From the NCBI GenBank assembly GCA_947623455.1, contig OX392542.1, forward strand, positions 5,463,625 through 5,527,624: 64,000 nt of DNA, in the 5' to 3' direction. Shown here piece by piece: positions 9,791 through 21,054 of this stretch. The notes beneath the pieces were generated by a model, which did no database searches, was not told the DNA's origin, and saw only the letters and a program-made list of their open reading frames with translations. Source of the DNA: Mimachlamys varia. Lineage: Eukaryota; Mollusca; Bivalvia; Pectinida; Pectinidae. The translations under genes and the position numbers were made by a program. Within the stretch, counting starts at the first letter, position 1; the number at the start of each line of letters is the position of its first letter.

Positions 9791-12700
9791 TAAAAAAATA
9801 TCAGCGAAAGATGCTAAACATATAATAACACAGCAGCAAAGTTATAATAGCATGCCACAGGCACTTGGATACTAAACTGACAGTAACGGATAGCATATAG
9901 TCGCAAAAATGGAACAGGAACTCACTCTCAAAAAAATTGCTGAAGATGCGCTTGACAACCAGGGTATCACACTCGACAAAACCCGAGCATAGACACTGGC
10001 TGTTATTGACAAAACACAGACTGTCTTGGCTTTAATTTAAATTCCATCAATATTCTTCCGGGAATATTTTTTTCTGTATTGATATAATTCACATTTGGTG
10101 TAGTAAGCCGTGCATGTTGTTTGTTTTCACACCCTTCTACTCATTGAGACATCATAAATTCGCTTTCCTCGCGAAATGGGAATAATTTGTGCAAGGTAAA
10201 TCTATTTTATAAGGGCAGATGTACCTGACTCACAACCATAAACCGAATTATGAATTGTGCATCACACCATTTTCCACTTATAAAACCAAACAGATGCTTG
10301 TTTATAGAAAAGTAAAAAATTGTCTGGGAAATAAAACTAATTGATTTGGTCATGGTAAGCATCTGTTTAATGCAACATGTCTCAAGTGTTCCGAAGGCAA
10401 AATTGATGTTCAATAGAATAAGTATCGATTTCATTTTGTTCGGAAGTTTTCGGTCTGGCAATGACATGCTAACCAAATATAGCTGTAAGTCACACGACAT
10501 ACGTCTTTGCTAGTTGTCTTGATAAACCTTAACAGTCGTGCAACGTACAATTAAGTCAATTCGAATGACAGAATGGCATGAATATTGCAAATTTAATATT
10601 TGAATTTCGCCCTTTGCTAAATCTATTAGGGAATGCTTTAAGACATAATTCTTTAATTCTAAACTCAGCTGCCCATTGCAAGAGTCACCATATGTTTTCT
10701 TTCACATGAATTAAACACGTCGGTTGCTAAGAAACGTTTACTATGCATCTTTAAACTGAGAGCTGGCATATACTGAAAACTGCAATTTGTTTTCTGATGC
10801 GTTGACACCAACGCAAGGAAAATTAAGATATCGGTACACAAAAATAGGATTCTTTACTTTCGCCGACACCAGCAAGCTGATATTTCTCACCCCTAAGTCT
10901 ATTTTCTGTTCTCTTCGTCCTTGATCTTTGTGGAGATGGCAGGCAGTGGTGGATCAATGAGATCTATATGTTTCTTCTGTCAAGGAGCCGTACAGTGTTT
11001 GAGAATCAACCAGAAAAAAATGAGAAAATAAAATAATTGAAAGGTTAATGGATTTTGGGAAATAAGTTTGAGTAATTAATCCATTTTCCTTTCAGTTGTA
11101 TTTAAATATGTGATATATTGCATATATAGGGGCATCATTATTCCATTGTTTTGAAATTTTGAAATATCTTTTTTGACAGATCATAGGGACATAAAGTAAA
11201 TGTCGTATGCCTTTTAAAACGACGTTGTAAACAACATATTCAATGGCAACTTATTTTAAATCAAAATGTTTTATATTATTGACAGAAATGTTCTATTTAA
11301 AAGGTTTCATCCTCAGGAATCTATAAAATAGTTCATACTTTTGACATAGTTAGTTATTTGATGTCGTGTAAGAAATATTGTAACGAGCGAGCGTCCGGTG
11401 CCCACGTCTCACCGACCGCCCTCGAAGACATATGGGGTTTTTGTTTCACCAGTATAGTGTGCTTTCTGGGTCCTGGATTGTTACGGTGGGATAGGTTGGG
11501 GACAGATGGTCAGTCTATCTAAATTATGTGAGAATTCAAAATATCAACTAAGAGCCCAATTAACAGGTACAAATGTTATTTATTAAATTAATAGGTAAAT
11601 AAGCAAGATATTGTTTTATTTACAGAATATAAATCATCATTAGGCATTAACACAGGTTCATGCACCAGACAACCACGACTCTCACAACCACTATACAAAC
11701 ATCCACAATAATTATAATTACTGTATGTGTTTACTGTCAAATGTTCCACTAATCATAAAACTATGTATGTAGTCACGGATGAAACTATCGATATGATTGG
11801 CTACTATTTTAGTACAAAAACGAGAGTTTCTTTCCATTTTAGCCCACGGTATGCAAACGTCAGAGAAGTATATTCCGTTCAATTGCCAAATACTGGGATT
11901 TCCCCTTGTATCCGGTGACAATGTCTATAAATAGAACTATAATGACGTGAGCTGTAAGCCTAACATAAAATAAGACTCTTATTTTAATACAGCTAACGCT
12001 AATAACTAAAAATAGACCAGAGTTCCATATGCGGGTAAAAGTTATCGAAACGCTTGAGAGGTCTCCGTGAGAGGTCCGGGAGCCCGCTGAAACTGACCGA
12101 ACGTCTCAAACAACATGAAAATACATAAACCGTGGTCAAACAACGTCAGCAAAACCTTTCACGTGCAATAATGATTAAATGTCCATTACTTTACGGCTGC
12201 TAACAAGTCTAAAAGTTACGGAATCAATGCAAGTAGTTTGGAGCATCTCGCATAATCAGCTTCCAATATGGAGATTTATGTCACTACTGCAACATTCTAC
12301 ATTTACCAGTTGAACATTAAACATATAAAATGTTTAAACACATTTTGGACTATAAAATGGACTTTGATGTTATTCATTTGGTGCGAACCGATCACGCAGG
12401 CACACGACACTATGTAAAAAATCGGCCGCAGGTTCGAGATAGCAGTCGGTGAAAATCACCTTTATCATACGGGGCTGACACGTTTTAAAAATGTTCTAAA
12501 AAAACTCATTTTATTGATTCTCAGCTTAAAAAATGATAAAAATGACATAATAGGAGCAGGGTCCTATTACATTGATTTAGTATAATTAAGAATAGCAAAT
12601 GTTACTTTCTTTTTTGGATCTTTGCACTTTTGTTTTCAAATTTGTTAAATGTAATTTTGCTTGAGACACTTTCTATCAAAAACTTTATTTAAAAATTGAC

Positions 12701-12855
12701 GCGGGTCAACGTGCGGCTCTTAAAGCAAGAGTTATGATATATATATGTGTGTGTGTTATTCGTTATTGATAATTTACTATAGATAATTTATAACAAGATG
12801 CTTCATAAAACCATATGTTGCATACTGGTGCTATAAGATGCGATATTTTTTTGTT
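9791..12855. other. No gene seen
   Basis: About 3 kb of AT-rich sequence with only short frames and no recognisable exon, RNA gene or transposon end. Confidence 0.4.
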
Positions 12856-12859
12856 CTGA

Positions 12860-13840
12860 GGATATGACTCTGGGATGATATATCTCTCGGAGGAAATTAC
12901 TCTGGGAGGAAATGACTTTGGGAGGATATAACTCTGGGGGATATGACTCTGGGAAGATACACAGTATATCTCTGGGAGGATATGACTTTGGGAGGTTTTG
13001 GGAGGATATCCATTGTAACCCTAAAGGTCATGTATATTCCATTGCGTTGTAGGTGTTCATTAAATAATGTACATTCTCTGAGAGGATATGACTCTGGGAG
13101 GTTATGATTCTGGGATGATATATATCTGGGAGGAAATGACTTTGGGAGGATATGATTCTGGGATGATATATCTCTGGGAAGATATGACTATGGGAGGATA
13201 TGACTCTGGGATGATATATCTCTGGGAGGAAATTACTTTGGGAGGATATGATTCTGGGATGATATATCTCTGGGAGGATATGACTTTGGGAGGATATAAC
13301 TCTGGGATGAATTATCTCTGGGAGGATATGACTTTGGGAGGATATGATTCTGGGATGATATATATCTGGGAGGAAATGACAATGGGCGGATATGACTCTG
13401 GGATGATATATCTCTGGGAGGATATGACTATGGGAGGATATGACTCTGGGATGATATATCTCTGGGAGGAAATGACTTTGGGAGGATATGACTCTGGGAT
13501 GATATATATCTGGGAGGAAATGACTTTGGGAGGATATGACTCTGGGATGATATATCTCTGGGAGGAAATGACTTTGGGAGGATATGACTCTGGGATGATA
13601 TATCTCTGGGAGGAAATGACTTTGGGAGGGTATTAATCTGGGGGATATGACTCTGGGAAGATACACAGTATATCCCTGGGAGGATATGACTTTGGGAGGT
13701 TTTGGGAGGATATACATTGTAACCCTAAAGGTCATGTAGATTCCATTGCGTTGTTCATTAAATAACGTACCTTCTTTGGGAGGAAATGACTTTTGAAGGA
13801 TATGACTCTGGGAGGATATGAATTTGGTATGGTTTGTGTG
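12860..13840. repeat. Minisatellite: 48-bp higher-order unit of three 16-mers
   Basis: The core (13085-13640) repeats a 48-bp unit made of three related 16-mers, for example GGAGGATATGACTCTG, GGATGATATATCTCTG and GGAGGAAATGACTTTG. Because 48 is a multiple of 3, long frames stay open on both strands (182 codons +, 235 codons -). They are by-products of periodicity. The flanks are duplicated too: about 140 bp before the core (12935-13075) recurs after it (13640-13772), including CCTAAAGGTCATGTA and CCATTGCGTTGT. Confidence 0.95.
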
Positions 13841-14744
13841 AAGACATGGTTTTGTGGGCTCTGGTAGGACATTGTTCTAGGAAAAAATGGAAGAGAACGG
13901 AAATTGATGCGCTGCCCTTCACCTGGGATATATTTGTAATATGTCAGACCTGTTTTTGTTGTATCTTCCTAGGAACTCCCGTCTTTGTATGGCATTAGAT
14001 CTTAGGACCACGATACACCGCCACATTGGTGGCGGTGCCTGTTTTATGTTACTGCATTTTTGAAATAGATGTGCTTGATTGATAAATAAATCATTCACAG
14101 TTTGCTTTCATTTTACTTTTTAGCCGTTGTAATTTATATCAGTTTTGACATTGATTTTCATGCAAGAAGGCTTGTGTGCGGACTTACAGACACGTTAACC
14201 TGCAGTAGAAAACATATGTCGAAGGAAATCCATATCTGAAAATGATTTACAATGTTACGTAGCGTTAATCATTCACTTTGAAAAATCAATAGAAAGGTTA
14301 TGAAACTTCTCCCAGTCGACTACATGAAATTACATGTAATTGCTTTGTATTATGTCAATTTAGATTTGTATATACCAAGATGAAGGGGATATCCATAATA
14401 TGTGTCAAACGCTAACTTTCTATTTGTTAAATATATAATGGAGACAATTTAGGATTGAAGCTGCCTTCTATGGCCAAAAGATTATGAAAAGTTTATATAT
14501 ATAAATATTCTTAATTATCTCATTCATTTTCAGGGATTTATTCATGAATATTATGTGGTTAAAACAAGACCGTCTAAAGAGTATTTATGAGCTTATATTT
14601 TGTTCATATATTTAATGAATATTCATGAATTAAAAAAACACATTTTAAGAAAATCATAAATATCCAGGCAAACTAACTCTAACACATATTTGTAGAATGG
14701 TAAAAACATTAACGCCGAGAAATAGATACAACGGTTATTTTTGG
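13841..14744. other. No gene seen
   Basis: AT-rich sequence without supported features. A short GC-rich dyad (CCGCCA...TGGCGG) lies near 14020-14035. Confidence 0.4.
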
Positions 14745-14832
14745 TTTAATTAATTTTTTCTGCATACTGTATATGCACATTGTATCACTAAATTTAAAAG
14801 GTGCAGCATCTATGTGTGTTACGGCATCTTTG
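14745..14832 (+). mobile_element. Hammerhead-element 3' fragment (copy 6)
   Basis: Matches only the part of the hammerhead element downstream of the ribozyme: TTTAATTAATTTTTTCTGCA, then AAATTTAAAAGGTGCAGCA and a TGTGTGTTA end. The ribozyme itself is absent. The match begins close to where the RNA would be cut in other copies. Confidence 0.65.
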
Positions 14833-15059
14833 ATCGTCTGTAAATGAAAATTCGAGCCCCAACAGCCAATTATTTTGATTATATATCAAGTGACATATAG
14901 TCAACTATAACTGTGAATACAATTGAAATAGATTGGTCATGAACACATTAATTTCACATGAAGCGCTACTCTTCATCGTCGAATTTGTATAAATAAGGGG
15001 TGTTATGCAACTTCCCTTCTACTTCCAAAATTTGAATTATCGCTTTTTGTCCCTAGATT

Positions 15060-15254
15060 GGTTTGGTTTATTTTGTTTTGCGTCATATTAAGGACGTGGC
15101 ATGTTTTGGAGGTGGAGGAAAGCCGGAATACCCCGAAAAAACCCACCGACCTAGGGTCAGTACCTGGCAACTGCCCCACCTGGGAGTCTAACTCTCAACC
15201 CAGAGGTAGAGGGCTAGTGGTAGAATGTCAGAACACCTTAACCACTCGCTGAAG
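15060..15254 (-). mobile_element. tRNA-derived SINE, family 2, copy 1
   Basis: On the minus strand it starts with GCGAGTGGTTAAGG, a box A-like D-arm, then a diverged T-arm word (GAGTTAGACTCCC). A central domain with GTTGCCAGGTACTGA and TCCGGCTTTCCTCCACC follows. The related copy at 35.3 kb shares the central words. This organisation (tRNA head, conserved centre, variable tail) is that of animal SINEs. Confidence 0.6.
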
Positions 15255-15769
15255 CTCGTGTCCTTTGCAACATTTGAAAATTAATTAACTCGAGTGAAAT
15301 AAATACCATATCCAACTACATCTCATTATGAAACATCTATATATAGAACATATGATATATCTGAACCTGAGTTATTCCCGGAAAACCAACACATGATCGA
15401 AGGGTATACAAGATTGTATTTTAGATTCGAAATTAATAAAACTAGGAGAAATAAGACGATATATTCGAAAATGGCATGCCTAATCTATGTCATCGACGAC
15501 TGACGCCATGTTCATGTAAAACCAAACGACTTAAAAGTAGTGGCATATCCTCATAGTGTTAACAGAAATAGTGGCAACTTAACAGCAAGGCACTAATGAG
15601 TATAACTATAACAAAAGCTTCATATCACACAACAAATAGTATAGTCTTAATAGGATCATGATGGCGACATTAAAACTTTATTCTCAATCTTATTATCATT
15701 ATTATCAATTAAACAAATCAAAGAATACCTAGCGTAAACAAAACCATAATTCAAATTTAAAATCAATGA

Positions 15770-15912
15770 GGGCAAAATAGTAACAAAAGAAAGATTTGCA
15801 TGAAGACTCTCGTAAAAGCACAAGAGAATAAGACCAGGTGTTCCGGAAGAGTAAGCGTCTTCTGCTTCATCGACGACACCCGCCATGTATTTTTTTTCAC
15901 ATCCAGGCAAAC
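15770..15912 (-). repeat. R1 dispersed repeat copy
   Basis: Minus-strand R1 with TACATGGCGGGTGTCGTC, GATGAAGCAGAAGACGC and CTTCCGGAACACCTGG nearly undamaged. It leaves an 84-codon frame open that has no independent support as a gene. Confidence 0.65.
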
Positions 15913-16184
15913 ATCAAGTTCTCAAAACGTAGCAATCAACATCTCCGAACGCGCTAAGATATCATATTAATGACAATATGTTAACACCACATACTTTGAA
16001 TACAGGGATGGTAATACATGTATCAGTATCGACAAAGGGAGTTTTAATGACCTGATTGAGTCTCTAAAGCGTTCTGCTTATAGTACAGCTTAATAGTACG
16101 TCTCCCGTGTACATCATGTTGTAAGTGAAAATAGGGTAAAGTAACTTATAATTATTCATAATATTGATTGTCGTCGGTCTCTTT

Positions 16185-16400
16185 TGTCATCTAGAAAAAA
16201 AATTCAGAGAATACCGAAGCGTCAAAGCAACAATAATTCAAACTCTAAGTCGATTAACTAGCGGAAAATCAATAATGAACAAAGTAAATATTTACATAGA
16301 GCCCCTTGAAAAAAAAATAAAAGAAAATACGACAAGTTGTTCCTGAATAGTGAGCGTCTTCTGCTTTATCGGCGATAACCTCAAGTTAAATCTAGGTCAC
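16185..16400 (-). repeat. R1 dispersed repeat copy
   Basis: Same landmarks as the 15.8 kb copy, in the same orientation but more diverged: GACGCTTCGGTATTCTC at the high-R1 end near 16205-16225 and a GATAAAGCAGAAGACGC word near 16350-16370. Confidence 0.6.
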
Positions 16401-17500
16401 CTCTAAGTAACACGGCGTAAAACACACATCTTACCATTTTAGGACAAAACTCTGAGGGCAGTGTCGGGTGTGCTATTGAAAAAGTGTGTGCGTTTTCCCT
16501 ACTAGCCCTGAACATTTTGTACAAAATGTAAAATTGTTGTTTATGTAAGACATTGTGATTTGATCTTGGATTTATTATCCCTAAATTTAGCATCAAAGAC
16601 CTACATTCCTATTTGGCTGGCTGCCAACAACATCATTTATATCAGTTTACGATAAAAATAGGTGAATGAACTTGATCCTGATATTTTGCGCAGCCGAACA
16701 TATTTGAATAACATACTTACGTATATGTTTTTTCACAGTTCTCCCAAGACGTTAGAGTTAATTGAAATAGCGTCATTGTCATGTATAGTTAGTGACCTTT
16801 ACAAAGCCTGAAAACAAGCAGTATAAATATCTGCAAACTAACAGCATTCAGCCACTTCATGTTGAAGAGACATGAATGAGCACCGGGGATTAGTGGTGAG
16901 GTGATTACTTCCAATCCAATATATTATCGTTCGGATCTGTTTGTTGTCACAAACCGACTAGGGAGGAAATCTTCACAATCGTATGTACGGTTTGCATTAT
17001 CGGACCGCCAGTGGTGGTCTTTATGTGTGCGATTTATCAAACTTGTTTTCACATTATCTTTATACCGTCACAACATTGTGGACGGAAAGGTATTAAGTCG
17101 TTGTTGATTGACTGAAGTCATCCAACAACATACGAAATAGTTCCTGAGTGTATAATCTTATTGTCACATTATGGTACCTTTATGAATATGTAAATAATTA
17201 TCAAAATCAAGACTTGGTTGATGTTTGTAATATTTTACAATCAATTATTCAATGTTTCAATTAATACATAATATTGATTTAATGATAAGTAAATATATAT
17301 ATATTAACTTGTTTAGTGATTTGTTTCTGACTGTATTATCTCATGTTATAACTTTTCACTTTAAATTGTGATTACATAATAGGAATAAGATAAATATGTA
17401 AATGTTCAATGAAAATTAGGTTTAACTACTGAAGTTTAACTTTTGGAATGTTGTAATAAAGCGCGCTGTTATTTTATGACTTTATGTGTTGTACGACTTA
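16401..17500. other. No gene seen
   Basis: No supported coding or RNA feature. Trinucleotide-like ATT/AAT runs begin near 17500 and belong to the following SINE tail. Confidence 0.4.
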
Positions 17501-17959
17501 CATAAATAAATAATAATAATACTAATAATAATAATATACAATATTTGATATAGCGCCCTATTTAGCTAACATAAGCCACTCTAAAGCGCTTTACAGTACA
17601 TATATATACAATTCTTATACAATCCATACAATTAACACATACAGTTCTATCATATACAATTCTGAGGAGTTCGCAGGAGCTGCCTTATCGGGCGCTAACT
17701 ACTTGTCCTATAACACCTGGCTAATATCTCCATATGTGTGTGTGTATGTATGCGTGTGTGCTGGAGATGAATTGTGTTCTGTTTGTAGTGGGACCGTGTT
17801 TCCAACGGCATCTTTTATAGTGCCACCACACTTGAATGCTACATCACAGATACTGCAACATCCACCCCAGACCATTTTATACTCCACCTGGGTTGTTGGA
17901 GTTGTGTGGGCAGGAGAAAAACACTTTCTCTGAATGTTCCATGCGTATGACGATTACGG

Positions 17960-17970
17960 GGGATCGAACC
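17960..17970 (-). promoter_or_regulatory. Pol III box B of SINE copy 1
   Basis: Reads GGTTCGATCCC on the minus strand and fits the box B consensus GGTTCGANNCC exactly. Confidence 0.8.
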
Positions 17971-18002
17971 CCGGCCGCCTGCATGAAAGGCCGGAGTGTT
18001 AA

Positions 18003-18013
18003 CCACTCGACCA
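18003..18013 (-). promoter_or_regulatory. Pol III box A of SINE copy 1
   Basis: Reads TGGTCGAGTGG on the minus strand, a full match to the box A consensus TRGYNNARNNG. The A-to-B spacing is normal for a tRNA head, so this copy may still be transcribable. Confidence 0.8.
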
Positions 18014-18117
18014 ATCCGCCCAATACATCTAAGTATTGATCTGTTTCGCAAATACAGTGTACATGGTGAATACAGTTAGTTTGTGTGAGATGTATTCATT
18101 GTAAGTAGTAGCTCTCT

Positions 18118-18405
18118 CTATACACATTTTGTAGTACACAATTTGAAATTATACAGTATTAATGTAATTCGTTTCCTAAATTTATAGATTAAAGAGGTTT
18201 TACGCACCTGACCCTTCCGCTTCTACATTAGCTTAGACAATTTCGATTCCCATCTTTTGGCTCCTAGCATCACCGAAGAGTCGTAGGAGGATGAAACAGG
18301 TGTATGATGCAGTTTAATTATTTTTTTTCTCGGAATATTGTATATATTACTTAATTTAAAAGGTGCAGCATATGTGTGTGTGTGTGTGTGTTACATCATC
18401 TTTTA
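18118..18405 (+). mobile_element. Hammerhead-type short interspersed element, copy 1 (5'-truncated)
   Basis: Shares its whole length with copies at 25.0-25.4, 26.0-26.3 (-) and 63.56-63.9 kb (-): TAGTACACAATTTGAAATTATACAG, then GTTTTACGCACCTGACC, the hammerhead, and AAAAGGTGCAGCATATGTG. It begins part-way into the element. It lies between the SINE and the splice acceptor of the GPCR exon, so if transcribed it is intronic in the GPCR pre-mRNA. Confidence 0.85.
18267..18310 (+). ncRNA. Hammerhead ribozyme motif, type I, degenerate core
   Basis: Stem I strands are GCATCA (18267-18272) and TGATGC (18305-18310). The core reads CCGAAGA (18273-18279) where CUGANGA is required, so U4 has become C. 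Stem II follows with GTC/GAT ends, then GAAA (18293-18296), a tiny CAGGTG stem III and the cleavage dinucleotide TA (18303-18304). The U4-to-C change would be expected to abolish or strongly reduce cleavage. Confidence 0.75.
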
Positions 18406-18440
18406 GATCCTGTGTTGTAAAATCAATTAATATTGAATCA

Positions 18441-18461
18441 GTTTATGTTTTCTTCTTACAG
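18441..18461 (+). promoter_or_regulatory. Splice acceptor before the GPCR coding exon
   Basis: A pyrimidine-rich tract (TTTTCTTCTTACAG) ends in AG at 18460-18461. It implies at least one upstream noncoding exon, which I could not locate. Confidence 0.65.
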
Positions 18462-18474
18462 AATTTCCAAGGAA

Positions 18475-18542
18475 CATGGAGTTTGATGACAGTTTGTAAA
18501 AAAGGTGTCATGATTGAAACACTTTTCATTGGAGTTAATTGA
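18475..18542 (+). other. Two short upstream ORFs in the GPCR 5' leader
   Basis: Within the exon, before the main start, ATG at 18475 opens a 7-codon frame ending at TAA (18496-18498). ATG at 18510 opens a 10-codon frame ending at TGA (18540-18542). Both close before the main ATG at 18581, so they could lower or condition translation of the receptor. A functional role is an inference. Confidence 0.5.
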
Positions 18543-18580
18543 TAAAGGAGCGGAAATTCTCACAGGAAATTACAACAAAC

Positions 18581-19669
18581 ATGAATTTAAGTATCGCAGA
18601 GACATTTCGGAGCGAAGCTTTGGAGAAGGTCAGTGCCCACTACATGTATTACCACGGGTATGTGAGTTTGGTAGTGTGTCTTTTCGGAATACCCTCCAAT
18701 TTGATCAACATCACAGTGTTAACGAGGCGCCACATGAGGACGCCTATAAACTTTATCCTGACGTGGATGGCGGTGTCCGATATGCTGACTATGATATCAT
18801 ACGTCCCTTTTGCCTTGCATTACTACTGCTCGTTTTCGCCTTATTCTGTGTCTCCTGAGAAGAATAGTCTCTCCTGGATGCTTTTTTTGTTGTTCCATAT
18901 CAACTTTACCGCTACAACGCATACTGTTTCCATATGGCTTGGCGTGGCACTGGCCATATTTCGATACGTCCACCTACAATCGCCATCGAAGGGAAGTCTC
19001 ACTCACATGCGAAGAAAAATTCGTGCAAGGATAGTGGTTTTCGTTATTTACCTGGGATCGGTCTTGATATTAATTCCGAACTTTGTCTCTAATAAGCTAG
19101 TGCCGTTAAACGAAAATTCTTCAATTTATATATTGGAAGACTTTCATCTAGGAACTCCTCACGTTAAACCAGTGGTAATGACAAACTTACTTTTATACAG
19201 CGTTATAGCGAAATTTCTACCCTGTATACTTATAACGGTTTATGGTGGATTTCTATTAAGAATACTTCATAAAACTATGAAAGTGAAACGCCGGTTGTTG
19301 ACGAACAACAATCTTAACACACAGAAATCTTACGATACCTCAAAAACAACTTACATGCTACTCGTTGTTATAATTATTTTTGTAGTGACAGAATTGCCAC
19401 AGGGGATTTTGATTATATTAAGTCTATTCCTTAAAGGCTTCTTTGAGTATGTTTACATTCCACTCGGTGACGCCATGGACATCATAGCGTTAATCAACAA
19501 TGCCATCAACTTCCTACTGTATTGCACCATGAGCAGTGATTTTAGAAAAACTCTTGTGCAAATGGTATGTCAGTTAAAAAGGAAGCGATCGAAATCTAGG
19601 AAAATTTCTCTTCCAGCTCACAACAATACGAAGATATACCACAGTTTACTGAGGACGTCAACTCCGTAA
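18581..19669 (+). CDS. Class A neuropeptide-type GPCR (myosuppressin/sex-peptide/FMRFamide receptor-like)
   Basis: Single-exon coding region, 362 residues from ATG at 18581. An in-frame TTG at 18539 is not a likely eukaryotic start. Seven hydrophobic segments sit near residues 26-48, 56-80, 98-127, 150-170, 198-225, 255-283 and 293-316. Motifs: GIPSNLINITVLTRR in TM1, LTWMAVSDMLTMISYVPFA in TM2, FRY (127-129) in place of DRY, ELPQG (271-275) in TM6 where many receptors have CWxP, and NNAINFLLYC (306-315) in place of NPxxY. This set is typical of the insect myosuppressin/sex-peptide receptor and nematode DMSR/Srw group. The receptor should sit in the plasma membrane and couple a peptide ligand to G proteins. 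Sequons occur at N2 and N179. Odd: no cysteine in extracellular loop 2, so the usual TM3-ECL2 disulfide is absent. The ligand cannot be inferred. Confidence 0.9.
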   Translation: MNLSIAETFRSEALEKVSAHYMYYHGYVSLVVCLFGIPSNLINITVLTRRHMRTPINFILTWMAVSDMLTMISYVPFALHYYCSFSPYSVSPEKNSLSWMLFLLFHINFTATTHTVSIWLGVALAIFRYVHLQSPSKGSLTHMRRKIRARIVVFVIYLGSVLILIPNFVSNKLVPLNENSSIYILEDFHLGTPHVKPVVMTNLLLYSVIAKFLPCILITVYGGFLLRILHKTMKVKRRLLTNNNLNTQKSYDTSKTTYMLLVVIIIFVVTELPQGILIILSLFLKGFFEYVYIPLGDAMDIIALINNAINFLLYCTMSSDFRKTLVQMVCQLKRKRSKSRKISLPAHNNTKIYHSLLRTSTP

Positions 19670-19854
19670 AATAGGTTTTCGCCGACTTAGATTATTGAAA
19701 TAAGTGTGAAAGGTTTATTTTCATTTATTTGACCATATAGCGCAGACAATGGTTACCTGTACATCAAAAGAATGAACTGATCAACTTTATATTTTTTTTA
19801 GCATTCCGTACATGTATGCATTTGTCAGCTCTCAAAAATTGAATTTAATACGAA

Positions 19855-19860
19855 AATAAA
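19855..19860 (+). terminator. Candidate poly(A) signal of the GPCR gene
   Basis: AATAAA about 190 bases after the stop codon, the first canonical hexamer downstream. Confidence 0.5.
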
Positions 19861-21050
19861 CAAAATCGCTTGTTATTGATGTTAAGAACAATTTACAAAC
19901 AACCAGAGGCATAATTAAATTAATTAGATTCAAGCATTTACAATGATATCCACCGATGATCAAGTATCTTAAGACTTGACGTCACAAAGTGTGTTAGACA
20001 GCTTGGGTAGACAGTACAAGATCAAACTGGCAGAGCTGTTTTGGAAAGTGTAATTTGTGCCGACTATAGAGGTAGATAGTGTGGTAGTGTGAGGTTAATA
20101 TTTTCTCTATTAATTAGTTGGTAAAATCGGATTTCGTTTCTGTTAAAGTTCAAAATACCCATAAAGCGTAATATGGTTATTGCTATTTAAAAAACAGATA
20201 ATTCACACATATAACTATTTCTAAACATGAAGTGTATTGGATGACGTTTGTCTAATACAAAAGAGCAAATTGAGAAGAAAAGTAACAATTTTAATCAGCC
20301 TTTGTCAGTAACGTCATCGTTTGTCACGTGATATATACGCTTTATTTCTGTTTCTGAGTTGTCCGTTATTATTATTTTCATGAGTTATCTGACAAGCATT
20401 GATCTATTGAACTATTACCTTCATTGGTAACAGCAGACTCCCTGGAAGACAGGGCAACCAAAGGTTTCACGGTAAGGTTTTTAATTGATAGCTTGTTATC
20501 ATTTGTGTAAAATTATAAGGGTTTGGAAATTTTCCAGTTTCAACCCATTTGTAAGTAGTGATAAACTCATCGTTCGTTTTCGTTTCTGTACATTGATTTT
20601 GTTTGTTTTTCGTGGAAGGCTTTCTAGTGAAATGTAATGTATTATTGTGTTGTTGCTGTTTTAAGTCTAAATAATAATCTTACATTTCGATGTAACCTTT
20701 TCAACATTTATTTTGTTCTGATCTGGCAGATTGATGTTAGCTTATTGCATGTTTAAGTACAAAGATAAAAAATGGTATACTCGCTATAGGATTGGATTCA
20801 ATCCGAATAAAACAGTTTAACATTTGATATTTGGAATTAAATATAATTTCTTTAATTATGTGGGGCCAGGAAGGTTAAAATGAAAGAATTAAATAATGAT
20901 GGGAGCCCGTTATAAACATTGCTTATTTGACAAAGCTCTGGTGATAATGAATAACGCAGTAAAATATCGGTACAAAACCCTTCTTTGCATCTCACTAACC
21001 GCTAAAACAGCTCAAGTTCTCTTTTCTTCGCTATCTCTCTTCACTATCGG
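19861..21050. other. No gene confirmed
   Basis: AT-rich. A possible exon-like piece ends in CACG|GTAAGG near 20471, but no partner exon or coding sequence was found. Confidence 0.35.
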
Positions 21051-21054
21051 CAAA

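Larger units (their letters stand above)
17540..18022 (-). mobile_element. tRNA-derived SINE, family 1, copy 1 (intact Pol III promoter)
   Basis: On the minus strand the element starts near 18022 with a tRNA-like head: a D-arm with box A, an anticodon-like hairpin whose 7-base loop TTCATGC carries CAT, and a T-arm with box B. The head is followed by about 350 bp of SINE body, a subterminal word AAAGCGCTTTAGAGTGG, a GCGCTATATCAAAT end and an ATT-rich tail. A second copy lies at 36.1-36.6 kb in the same orientation. The head has no proper acceptor stem closing after the T-arm, so this is not a functional tRNA gene. The tail resembles those of widespread animal SINE superfamilies, but the family needs alignment. 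Confidence 0.85.

Noticed and set aside
13028..13735. Open frames of 182 (+) and 235 (-) codons across the 13-kb minisatellite
   Set aside because: The repeat period is 48 bp, a multiple of three, so stops are excluded by periodicity on both strands. No start context, splice site or known domain supports a gene.
17950..18022. Functional tRNA gene
   Set aside because: Box A, box B and an anticodon arm are present, but no acceptor stem closes after the T-arm and the sequence continues into a SINE body shared with another locus.
20401..20480. Possible 5' noncoding exon ending CACG|GTAAGG
   Set aside because: Single donor-like site without a partner exon, coding sequence or transcript evidence; left as a note only.
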